From Scilla litardierei (Eukaryota; Streptophyta; Magnoliopsida; Asparagales; Asparagaceae): 64,000 nucleotides of DNA. Within the stretch, counting starts at the first letter, position 1. Each line of letters starts with the position of its first letter. Shown in pieces: positions 54,521 to 64,000 of this stretch. The translations under genes were made by a program, and so were the position numbers. The notes below the pieces were generated by a model. The model saw nothing but the letters and a program-made list of their open reading frames with translations. It ran no database searches and was not told where the DNA came from. The stretch spans positions 358,645,486 to 358,709,485 of the forward strand of contig CM061142.1 of assembly GCA_030789695.1 (NCBI GenBank), in the 5' to 3' direction.

Positions 54521-55039
54521 CCTTGATTTTTAAGTTAACCCGATTTGGTTAGCGTTAGGGCCTGTTCTTATGGGGTTTCTTTTGGTTGGGATTTACTGTT
54601 TGCAATAGTAAATACAAGGAGGAATTTTGAGGAGAGAGAAGAGGAGTAGCGTGTTTCTTTTGGTTGCTTTTGGGGTTGGAAAGTGGAGTGGAGGTTTGTA
54701 TGTGAGGCCCATAGTAAAGTAGTTTGTTTTTTTGGTTACAGTGGGATTGGGAAAGTTGGAAGAGAAAGGTGGGAAAGTTGGTTATGGTGTTTTGAGGTGA
54801 GATTACCCCCAACCTCATTTGAAGTAGAAAATTGTGAAACCCATCAGTTAATTAATTATTAATTAACTAACTATTAAATATTAAATAAATTACTATTAAA
54901 TAAGCATATTTAAATACAATTTACATAATTAAATTTTAAAAGACCGAATTTAAAAAAGGAATATTTAATTGAATATGGCCGAATAATTAGTAGCGTAAGA
55001 ACGACTGACGTCCCCCAGTTTTGAATCATGTAGCGTGCA
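54521..55039. other. No gene recognised
   Basis: Begins with GGGCCTGTTCTTATGGGG at about 54557, a start reminiscent of small DNA transposons, but no matching inverted end was found. Then AT-rich sequence follows. Confidence 0.3.
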
Positions 55040-55951
55040 ATTGGATTGGGGGATACCAGATTTAAATATTTGTACCGCAAGCGCACGGTGTTGTAGTGTG
55101 GCTTGGGGGTCGAACAAAGGGAGGCGTGGTTGTGCTTGTTTTTAAGAGGAATCGGTTCACCCTACGGGTGAGCTAGCCCGAACGATCGATGGTTTGTCAC
55201 GGAATGTAATTACGGAGAATAAACAATATAAAGGGAAACCTAGGACTTAAGTTTCCACCCTATCATATGTTCTCGCTATTACGACCTACGGATAGGAAAA
55301 TGATCGGAATTAGGGTTTAGTGGTGAGACGTTGCCTCTAAGAGTGGTACCGGCGTCCCATGAGCCCGATATTCCAGTCGATGCCCAGGATGATACGTCGG
55401 ACTATTCGGGTTCGGTCAATGGGCATTCCCATGTCCATTAACACTGACCGACTCCGAGAGCACTAAGCTCGCAACAATAACTCCTAACATCTCATCCTGA
55501 TGTTCCCACGTGCTAGGATTCGATGTCTACGCTAAGGGCGTGAGCTGTGGCTAGGGAGTCAACCGCCAAGTTTATTCCCCATTGGCCCTACGGTCAAAGG
55601 CGGTCTTTTTCCCACCGATGACAATGAAACACCCCGCGTAACCTCTAAATTCCTAATCCATATCGATTTCCTAGTCCTATGGACGCATTAGGGAGAACCA
55701 ACGAAGGGGTTTCCACCAAAATCCCAGATTTGGAAACTACTCACAAATTATAGTTAAAAAGCGATCTAAACAAAAATCAACCGTAAAAATCATGATCAGG
55801 AGATTGAAATGAAGTAGTAGCAATGCTATTAAGACTATATTAAAGTTTCACAAAGATCAAAATACTTACAAAAACAGTAAAATTCCAGCCGTCACAAATG
55901 GAGAAAAAAGACAGAAAAATAACAGCTTTTGTTTTTAGAAACCTAGGGCAA

Positions 55952-55960
55952 CTATATATA
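55952..55960 (-). promoter_or_regulatory. TATA box of minus-strand Athila-like LTR
   Basis: TATATATAG on the minus strand lies exactly 12 nt after the nearest palindrome (55973-55984). The distance equals that between the last palindrome and the internal TATA box at 598. Confidence 0.6.
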
Positions 55961-55972
55961 GAAATCGACGTC

Positions 55973-56421
55973 ACCCGATCGGTTGAAGAATCAACCGATC
56001 GGGTGAGCTGCTTCGGCGCTTCAGCATCGTCGTTCAAGACTTCACCCACTCGCTTGGTCAGACCGGTTGGCGGTGTCGGGTCGTCGTTTGGATCTTGCGG
56101 CATCAGATGAACCGATCGGTTGAACATTCAACCAATCGGTTGGAATTGTCCTCAAAATAGACAGAGAGCTCCGTCGGTTTGGTACGATCAGCAGACGTCG
56201 GTTGAGCTCTCCGGGTCGTCTTTTGGTAGAATCGGCTACAGATGAACCGATCGGGTGAGATGTCACCCGATCGGTTGGAATTCAGCTCCAAATGGCTGAG
56301 AGCCCTGTTGGTTTGAACCGGTTGACGAACCGGTCGGTTGATTTTCACTTCACTTTAGCTTCCGTCCGGGTCGGACAAGCGTGCATCACCCGATCGGTTA
56401 GCTGTGTCCAACCGATCGGGT
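55973..56421 (-). promoter_or_regulatory. Paired AACCGATCGGTT-type palindromes
   Basis: Sites start at 55973/55993, 56110/56130, 56245/56265 and 56388/56410, with pair spacing of 20, 20, 20 and 22 bp. Pairs recur every 135-143 bp. Variants mix AACC and ACCC half sites (for example ACCCGATCGGTT with AACCGATCGGGT). Related AACCGGTT words lie near 56316-56339. Confidence 0.75.
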
Positions 56422-56560
56422 AAGGGCTGAAAAATGGTGATCTTCGTCGTTTGACCCCCTGGATCACCCGTGACTCCTCCCGTTTCTTCGAGGACTCATG
56501 ATATCTTCGTTATATGTCCCCTACACTGGCGATCTCCTGCAAATACATAAAAACACCAAA

Positions 56561-56874
56561 AAGTGAAAGAAAACTAAAAAACCCAAGAAAATGGGCACGA
56601 GACGACAGAAAACAATGGAAAAACACAAAGAAGACGTGTGTGAATATATAAAATATAAACACACGTCAACGACAAGCAACACAATCAACAAAAATAAAAA
56701 ACAATTTAATGAACTGGAAGTAAATAAATATTAAAATATTAAATGCACGTCAGTGAGCGCATATCAGATAGCATAAACCCATGTCACAAACCAAAATAGA
56801 CCATCATAATCAAAATACATATAATATACAAAATGCAAGTCTCATCTGACTTCCCAATATACCGTAATAAAATT
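56561..56874. other. No gene recognised
   Basis: A-rich sequence with an inverted ACACGTC/GACGTGT pair near 56630-56670. It may include the true start of the minus-strand LTR. Confidence 0.3.
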
Positions 56875-57465
56875 TTACATTTTCATCTCGATAATAAACA
56901 ACATTAACAAAGAAATTAGCAAGCCTATGATCGAATACAAAACCAACTTCATGGTTTTGTATTCGGAGAGAATGGTGTCCATTTTCCATGCCAACCGCCC
57001 CTCAATCTCCAAAAGTCGCCTATCAGATACCGCTGTGGAAGGGGATGCATGGATCGGGCTTCTTGCAAGCTCATCAAGCAACTGTAGTATCACATATATG
57101 GACCACTCTGAGTGAGGTGGATCCTTCCATTTGTAGAAGTTGCATTAATTATTCCCTCGCACTGGACAGCTCCAAAAGTGACGGCCATGATTATTTCTGG
57201 TCCATGATGTCCTCCTGGGAACCCGTATCCGACAATGGCAAAACCTGATGTCAGCTTCATCTGCATCCAACTGAGTACCTATAGGAACTCTGGGTCTGGA
57301 TGGAATAGACTTGCTGGACCCGGTGCTTATGTGTACCTTGCATGAAATAAAGATTGACAACAGAGGCAGGCAACATATATACAAATAAATATTACAAAAA
57401 ACAAATTTAAGTCTCAAGGCTACATACAGAATTGCATCAAAAAGCAACACCTCAAACTGATACAT
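56875..57465 (-). pseudogene. GRF-type zinc-finger protein with C-terminal membrane segment
   Basis: The minus-strand frame reads RFCHCRIRVPRRTSWTRNNH then GRHFWSCPVRGNN, a TAA at 57145-57147, and CNFYKWKDPPHSEWS. The spacing (CxC, then TSWT, GR-F, C, and CxF-W) is that of the plant GRF zinc finger, a small nucleic-acid-binding fold. The tail has an amphipathic segment (LLEIEGRLAWKMDTILSEYK) and a hydrophobic helix (LVLYSIIGLLISLLMLFI), a known architecture for small plant GRF proteins. The single in-frame stop separates the finger's cysteines. The true start is unclear. Confidence 0.7.
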
Positions 57466-58189
57466 ACAAATGAAGAACCCAAAAAAGAAACGGATACATC
57501 CATAAATACCAAGAAAGAAAATGAAAAAAAATTAACATTTGCTAAAATCAAACAATCCCCATAATGAAATTGCACCATACCAACTTGGTCCATGCCCAAG
57601 TCAAATAAAAATTATTTGACTTGTGCCCTCAGGTAAACATGTTTTGTGTAGCGTGAACAGCCGAAGATATTTGGAAGTTGCTCATTATAAATGAACCTTC
57701 CAGCCAAATACCCACTATATCTTCTTTTTATAGGAATAATTTTCTTATTTATTGTTCATCATCATCGGGCGTAAGTTGGTTTTTGGGGGCATGGCTCATT
57801 GTTGCAGTATGTGTTTATATGGTGTTATTTTTGGATAATTATGTTAGATTTTGTGGCATGACTCCTTATTGCAGGTTGTATGCAACATATACATAAGCGC
57901 TCAGGAAGAAATAAATTTTATCATGATAAAATGTTGGTAATATGCAGTTGCTTCATCAGATATCACCCCCTCATTTAACATTCTCACATCTCATATACTG
58001 ATCCATACAGTCCATATCAATTCATATGATTTTCAATGTATCTCACTAATTTACATCATTAGGGAGTAATGGAACCATCAAGCCCAGTACCAACTATTTA
58101 TGCATAACCAAGGGATATATGGATCAAATAATCATCTTCATCATTAGGCTATAGGTAAAAACAACAAGGAGGCATGCCAAAAAAACTTA
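57466..58189. other. No gene; two plus-strand copies of the 68-bp unit
   Basis: Mostly AT-rich. At about 57778-57885, GGGGGCATGGCTCATTGTTG to TTGGATAATTATGTTAGATT and a second partial unit are inverted copies of the minisatellite unit that fills 58190-59345. Confidence 0.6.
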
Positions 58190-59345
58190 TACAATCAGCC
58201 AAACATAACAACCCAAAAACACATACTGCAATAAGGAGCCATGCCCCAAAATTCTGATACAATTATCCATAAAGAACACCACAATAACACATACTGCAAC
58301 AAGGATCCATGCCCCCAAAAATATGATACAATTATCCATGCCCCAAAAATATGATACCATTATCCATGCCCATAATATCCCATATAAGAACCACCAACAT
58401 CTAAGAGCTACGCCCCAAAAATCTGATACAATTATCCAAATATAAAACCCCATAAACACAAACTGCAACAATGAGCCATGCCCCATAAATCTGATACGAT
58501 GATCCAAAAATAAAACCCCATAAACATAAACTACAACAAGGAGCCAAGCCCCATAAATCTCATACAATGATCCAAAAATAACACCCCATAAACACAAACT
58601 GCAACAAGAAACCATGCCCCAAAAATCTGATACAATTATCCAAAAATAACACCCCATAAAAACACACTGCAACATAGAGACATGCCCCAAAAATCTGATC
58701 CAATGATCCAAAAATAACACCCCATAAACACAAACTGCAACAAGAAGCCATGCCACATAAATCTGATACAATTATCCAAAAATAACACCCCATAAACACA
58801 AACTGCAACAAGGAGCCATGCCCCAAAAATCTGATACAATTATCCAAAAATAATACCCCATAAACACAAACTGCAACAAGGAACCATACCCTATAAATCT
58901 GATACAATGATCCAAAAATAGCACCCCATAAACAAAAAATGCAACAAGGAGTTATGCGCCAATAATCTGATACAATTATCCAAAAATAACACCCCATAAA
59001 CACACACTGCAACATGGAGCCATGCGCTATAAATTTGATACAACTATCCAAAAATAAAACCACATAAACGCACACTGTAACATGGAGCCATGCCCCAAAA
59101 ATCTGATACAATGAGCCAACAAGAACACCACACAAACACAAACTGGAACATGGAGACATGCCACAAAAACTGATACATTGAGCCATGCCCCAAAACCCCC
59201 ATAAGCACATACTGAAACAAGTAGCAATGCCCTAAAAACGGATACAATGAGCCATGCACCAAAACCCCCCATAAACATAAACTGAATCAAGGAGCCATGC
59301 CCCAAAAACGGATACATTGAGCCATGCCCAAATACCCCCCCAATA
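58190..59345. repeat. 68-bp minisatellite, about 17 copies
   Basis: Units read CATGCCCCAAAAATCTGATA, CAATTATCC, AAAAATAACACCCCATAAAC and ACAAACTGCAACAAGGAGC. Because 68 is one less than a multiple of three, each unit shifts the frame, and all three minus-strand frames are largely open. This creates long hydrophobic ORFs (194 and 216 codons) with no family resemblance. The 59150-59340 end is more diverged. Confidence 0.85.
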
Positions 59346-59608
59346 AACACATACTGAAACAAATAGCCACGCCCCAACACAAATGATTATATACAAAACC
59401 ATATAGATTGTTTGTTACCATTAACATTAACCACACAAATGAAATGTAGAATAACAACACATACATACCAAAACTCCCAACACCATCCCACTCATTCCCA
59501 ATCACCCAACCACCATAATGACATCTCCACCAACATGACATCTCCACCTCACAAACATCTTCACCTCCCAGCCTACTATACTACTAGTCCAAATCCAACC
59601 CCGCTACT
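59346..59608. other. No gene recognised
   Basis: CA-rich spacer between the minisatellite and the inverted repeat. No polypurine tract precedes the LTR-like sequence that starts at 59609. Confidence 0.45.
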
Positions 59609-60772
59609 TGATTCGGGTTGAATATAGCATATTTAACACCCCATTTAGCCCTATTTTGTGCTTATATGATGCTTAATTGGTCTCTAATACGTTCGTATTT
59701 TGTATATCATCATTTATTAGAGCAAACCATTGATTTGTGCACAAAATATAAATTTTATAGAGTATTTCTAACTTTTTATATTTTTCATGATATATCTCGA
59801 TCTCACGATTCCAACGACTATTTATTTGTATTTTTCTGAGATTTGTGCTAATTACTGTGAATTTTTGAATGCAGAATACCAATTAAATGGGGAAATACGC
59901 AAGTAAATACGAAAATACGGTGCCCATACGTGTAAAAGTCAGCGAGCGGGACACGTGGCAGCAATCCACGTGTTCCCACCTGCATCAGACGGTAGGAGGC
60001 GGGCATCTACGCGCCATAAGCAGGACCGTTGGATGATGATCCAATGGCGGAAATTAAACCCTACGTGTATTCAGAGTGGGAGAAATCCTTGGGCGACGTG
60101 TCTCACATCCGCCCATTGAAGCCGCATCCTACGGATACAACTAGCGGGCGATGCGACGAAGCCTTAACCGAGCGATCAAGATCGGACGGCCCAGATCAGC
60201 TCCGACTCATACTCGGAGAGCAAAACGTAGAGCGGTGACGCGGCCGTTGATCTGATATCGAACGGTCGAAATGGGAAGGTGAAAGCGAGTCGGATTTGTT
60301 CGCAAAGCGGGCGCGGATCCGCTAACTAGGGGACACGCGTCGAGTAGGGAGGCAATCCCGCCTGTGATCAACGGCTCACGATTGCGCCGACGATTTCCAA
60401 GCGGGTTTGGTTCGAATTGAAGCGGTTTTTGAACCCGTTAACACATAAAACCCGCAATGACTTGTATTTAAGGTATTTCTCGGGGTTTGTTGCGTATTCT
60501 GGCGTATTGGGGGATCTAGGAGCCATATTTCACCATGAAATTTGGAGGCCCTGTTGACAAAGGCTAGATCTATCATCTGAAGGAGATTTGGGGCTATTTG
60601 GAGAGAATTGGTGATATTTTTCCAATTTTTAACCTTGTATTTTGCATATTTGGCTTGTATTTGAAGTATTATTCATATATTTTGATGTTTTAATGATGTA
60701 TTTGTCTATGAATACTGAATATATTCTCTTCATGCATGGTTAATCTTCATATGTGTTGGTGTTGACGATGTA
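59609..60772 (+). mobile_element. Left arm of inverted repeat (LTR-like, plus orientation)
   Basis: Starts TGATTCGGGTTGAATATAGC and is the reverse complement, with scattered differences, of 60827-61992. It contains LTR-like sequence with no ORF of note. Unlike the right arm it has no polypurine tract next to its TG end. Confidence 0.8.
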
Positions 60773-60826
60773 TTTTGAGGTTTTAATGATGTATTTCATC
60801 AAAATCAATTATTACGAAACCCTAAC
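60773..60826. other. 54-nt spacer of the inverted repeat
   Basis: ATTTTGAGGTTTTAATGATG and following sequence do not pair with each other beyond a few bases. The centre of symmetry is near 60800. Confidence 0.75.
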
Positions 60827-61992
60827 TACATCAACACCAACATATATGAAGATTAACGCATGAAGAGAATATATTCAGAATTCATAGACAAATATATCAT
60901 TAAAACTTCTAAATACGTGAATAATACTTCAAATACAAGCCAAATACGCAAAATACAAGGCTAAAGATAGGGAAAAAGTCACCAATTCTCTCAAATAGCC
61001 CCAAATCTCCTTCAGATGATAGATCTAGCCTCTGTCCCCAGGGCCTCCAAATTTCATGGCGAAATACGGCTCCTAGAGCCCCCAATACGCCAGAATACGC
61101 AACAAAACCCTAGAAATACCTTAAATACAAGTCATTGCAGGTTTTATGTGTTAACGGATTCAAAACCCGCTTCAATTCGAACCAAACCCGCTTGTAAATC
61201 GTCGGCGCAATCATGAGCCGTTGGTCGCAGGCGGGATCGCCTCCCTACTCGACGCGTGTCCCCTAGTTAGCAGATCTGCTCCCGCTTCACGAACAGATCC
61301 GACTCACTTTCACCGTCCCATTTCGATCGTTCGATATCAGATCAACTATCTCGATTATGCCGCGTCGCCGTTATACGTTTCGCTCTCCGAGTACGAGTCG
61401 GATCTGATCTGGGCCGTCCGATCTTGATCGCTCGGTTAAGGCTTCACCGCGTCGCCCGCTTGTTGTATCCGTAGGATGCGGCTTCAATGGGCGGATGTGA
61501 GACACGTCGCCCAAGGATTTCGCCTGCTCCGAATACGCGTATGGTTTAATTTTCATCGTTGGATCATCATCAACGGTCCTGCTTACGCCGCGTAGATGCC
61601 TACTCTAGCTGTCCGATACGGGCGGGAACGTGTGGATTGCTACCACGTGTCCTGCTCGCTGACTTTTATATGTATGGGCGCCGTATTTTCGTATTTACTT
61701 GCGTATTTTCCCATTTAATTGGTATTCTGCATTCAAAAATTCACAGTAATTAGCACAAATCACGGAAAATACAAATAAATAGTCGTTGGAATCGTGAGAT
61801 CGAGATCTAGCCATGAAAAATATAAAAAGGTAGAAATACTCAATAAAATTTATATTTTGTGCACAAATCAATGGTTTGCTCTAATAAATGATGATATACA
61901 AAATACGAACGTATTAGAGACCAATTAAGCATCATATAAGCACAAAATAGGGCTAAATGGGGTGTTAAATATGCAATATTCAACCCGAATCA
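60827..61992 (-). mobile_element. Right arm of inverted repeat (3' LTR of minus-strand gypsy element)
   Basis: On the minus strand it begins TGATTCGGGTTGAATATTGC, right after the purine tract GGAGGGTG and the GCTAGGGACTAGCAAATCGC block that precedes many plant gypsy 3' LTRs. It therefore belongs to an element lying to its right. Confidence 0.8.
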
Positions 61993-62000
61993 CACCCTCC
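61993..62000 (-). other. Polypurine tract, minus strand
   Basis: GGAGGGTG on the minus strand ends at the TGATTC of the LTR. GACTAGCAAATCGCTAG just upstream also forms a short hairpin. Confidence 0.65.
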
Positions 62001-63115
62001 AACTAGCGATTTGCTAGTCCCTAGCAAAAAGAGCGATAAAGTCGAATGATTACTAAACAGTAAATTCTATCAATCGCTTATGGCATGGCTCAATAATACG
62101 CTTTTCAACATGATTTAGACCATCAATATACACAATCCATGAACAAGATAAATCACATGATATTTTCTCTAATTTAATTCGAATAAATAACATGCAAGCA
62201 TCGTTTTGCGCAAGCGAAAGTATAACACGTCGTTATATTCTTGTTTTCTCATTTCCAAGGAATTGGCATCTCAAAAAGATCGTTCAAATCATGGGTATTG
62301 AAGTTGCTTAGTTCATTCACCATTTTTTTCTTTTTCTTTTGACGACTTAGAATGATCCATGTAGTGAGCTTTCAATTAATGATTCCTAGGCCAGACGACC
62401 TACGGACATTAAGCTTAGAAGAGCCCCTCGAACTTAATACTCGAATCATCTAAGTTTTATTTTCTCTTTCTTTTTTTGAATGCAATCCCCCATTCATCCA
62501 TCTTTCGACGCGAGTCTCCAATGCTTCCTGAGGCACGAAGACCCGGCTAATCAATGAACTCAAGGGAACAATGCATTTTTTTCTTTTTCACACCCTTTTT
62601 CTTTTTTTCACCTTTTTCTGTAAGCAACTCAAACCCCATAAATATGAACATAAACATTAGTAACAAAGACCAAATTCCTTTCCAACCTAAAGACTGTTCT
62701 AATAAATCTTGTATACTTCAGCTTTTTCATCACTGTAGCATGCATGAAATAAATTCAAACTATTTCGAGATATAATCATGGCAATTGAAAGTTTTCATGA
62801 ATAGCATATTAACGAGTAATTCCAAGAAATAAAAATAATTAACTCAAGCCATAAACAATTTTTAGAACTCAATCATTGCATAATCTTCCGCATTTGTGGT
62901 ATGTGAAGGAGTTTTAACTGATGAGAATGGGTGAATTATTCTTTTCTTTTGCCCTGTTTTAAAAAAATTCCTAAGGTCTCATACACTACTATATCTTTAA
63001 TCATCATTTTCCTAGCCGATTGAGGCAAAGCCAAAAAGATTCGTGCCTCCATCTCATCCTTGCGTAGGGCCTTAAAGACCTTAAACAATATACCCGGCGT
63101 ATACTCAATAAACTT
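62001..63115 (-). other. Non-coding 3' region of minus-strand gypsy element
   Basis: No gene is seen. The sequence is T/C-rich with runs such as TTTTTTTCTTTTTCACACCC, and conserved-looking blocks near 62390-62450. It connects the LTR with the Myb/SANT-like fragment. Confidence 0.45.
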
Positions 63116-63998
63116 TTAGACAAGCTGGGCAAGCGGTTCAGTCCAATGAGAGTGTGCGGACCTTATAGCATCCGCGACCTCTTTCATATTTTCTGATATT
63201 TCATGCATTATGTCGGGATCTTGCTGCATGCCCCGTCTACGTTGTTTCTTTTTACCCAGCGTAGGTGGGTTTGCATGGCTTGGCCCTTCCTTATGAACAT
63301 GCCCGGTTGAAGCTTGGGTGGGAATTTCTTCCGGGACATTGTGTGGTGGCGAATCTATATAAATCAGATCTTGACTTACGGGCTCTCCTTCATCTTCGCC
63401 TTCATGATTCTCTCCACCAAACTTTTCAAAAACACCCATTGCTAAATCTCTCTTAGCAGCATCATCACCAATGACGATAACAAGATCTTCTAACCATGGA
63501 AGTGGATGGTTCACGTAAGCCCGCAGCCGATGGTTAGCCTGAACGATTAGAATATCAAATATGATAAAGGGTATGCAAAGTTATATTTAATGTATTATCA
63601 CGTAGCATATATATAAGGTAGAAGTAATTATTGCCGTCTACGTAACATAAGTTTTGGGATCAAGATCAATGACCATCCTCTCCTCATCCCATCTAGCTCC
63701 GATAAGCTCCATGCACTCCTTTACGTCTTTAAGACGTCTCCTTAATGATTTCATGTGATTCTTCACATTAACCCTTGTGAATGCAGTCCCATGGATGTTA
63801 TTTATTTCGGCTGCAGCGGCATTAAAAGCTGTATTTTTCAAAGTCTTATCGCCTTTATACCGTTGCCGTGCAAGCTCAGCTAGGAATGGAATGAGGGTTT
63901 CATCGTAAGCATTCGTCCAAAGTTTGTTCTATTGTGCAGAAGATGAAGGCTGCTTAAACTTCTTCCGTGGGCTTGAAACAGACCCGTCAACATCTTCG
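63116..63998 (-). pseudogene. Myb/SANT-like DNA-binding domain gene fragment
   Basis: Two minus-strand exons are proposed. The first (about 63998-63647) reads SVSSPRKKFKQPSSSAQ, a TAG at 63929-63931, then NKLWTNAYDETLIPFLAELA, FNAAAAEINNIHGTAFTRVN and KNHMKSLRRRLKDVKECMEL. This matches the Myb/SANT-like domain of L10-interacting-type plant proteins. Donor GTTACG and acceptor TTCAG remove 63539-63646. The second exon (63538-63116) reads ANHRLRAYVNHPLPWLEDLV and IVIGDDAAKRDLAMG, the usual following segment, then a variable region (GKKKQRRRGMQQDPDIMHEI) to TAA. Members bind DNA and often accompany PIF/Harbinger elements. The in-frame TAG suggests a dead copy, although an intron could remove it. 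Confidence 0.65.
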
Positions 63999-64000
63999 CA

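Larger units (their letters stand above)
55040..56560 (-). mobile_element. Athila-like LTR, minus strand (limits approximate)
   Basis: Read on the minus strand it has a palindrome-rich upstream part, a TATA box and a leader with TTTGTGAGTAGTTTCC. It ends in ACACCGTGCGCTTGCGGT, close to ACACCGTGCACTTGCAGT at the end of the 5278-7094 LTR. This common layout and ending indicate a gypsy LTR of related type. Exact termini could not be fixed. Confidence 0.55.

Noticed and set aside
58187..59210. 194- and 216-codon hydrophobic minus-strand frames resembling membrane proteins
   Set aside because: They are translations of the 68-bp minisatellite rotating through three frames.

Overview
This window is nuclear DNA from a flowering plant. 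It has no bacterial gene organisation, and its recognisable sequence consists of plant transposon lineages (Athila and Tat Ty3/gypsy; Tork and Sirevirus Ty1/copia; Helitron, Mutator-like and CACTA ends) plus spliced fragments of ordinary plant genes. The species cannot be named from the sequence. I found no intact host gene. Nearly all coding sequence is decayed, often by stops that look like C-to-T or G-to-A changes.

Layout. 1-7094: the 3' half of an Athila-type gypsy element with a late Athila-type ORF, three repeated polypurine motifs and a 3' LTR. Arrays of the palindrome ACTCGGCCGAGT, spaced about 22 bp apart, sit in the LTR and again just upstream of an internal TATA box. 7095-11530: the 3' end of a Tat-type gypsy element, with the end of pol, a 46-bp hairpin minisatellite arranged in trimers, and an antisense ORF. 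11531-16554: two copies of a roughly 2.7-kb TGTAAC...GTTACA repeat, probably large LTRs. 16759-26191: a complete, young, non-coding LTR retrotransposon with the target duplication GATTC, which splits a coiled-coil gene fragment. 26192-33507: same-strand fragments of a coiled-coil gene, a Rab geranylgeranyltransferase alpha subunit and histone H2A, ending at a Helitron-like 3' terminus. 33932-38056: a minus-strand Tork copia element with a mutated reverse transcriptase. 38057-39191: a second Helitron-like filler.

39205-54257 is a nest. The LTR of a minus-strand Sirevirus is split by a second Sirevirus (40676-54113). The env-like ORF of that second element is split by a third copy of the 2.7-kb repeat (48731-52636, minus strand). 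That copy is in turn split by a 1.15-kb Mutator-like element with a perfect 9-bp duplication and a very G/C-rich core. 54258 onward: one CACTA end, then a minus-strand Athila-like LTR whose palindrome (AACCGATCGGTT type) differs in sequence but has the same paired spacing. 56875-57465: a GRF zinc-finger pseudogene. 58190-59345: a 68-bp minisatellite. 59609-61992: a 2.4-kb inverted repeat made of two head-on LTR copies. 62001-64000: the non-coding tail of that element and a Myb/SANT-like gene fragment on the minus strand.

The most interesting signals are regulatory or structural rather than coding. First, phased palindrome arrays recur in unrelated-looking LTRs, and in two cases lie exactly 12 nt from a TATA box. 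Second, five hairpins in the transcribed leader of the first LTR share one loop, TTGCAAGAGATTGG, on different stems that still pair. All calls rest on reading the sequence; no searches were run.
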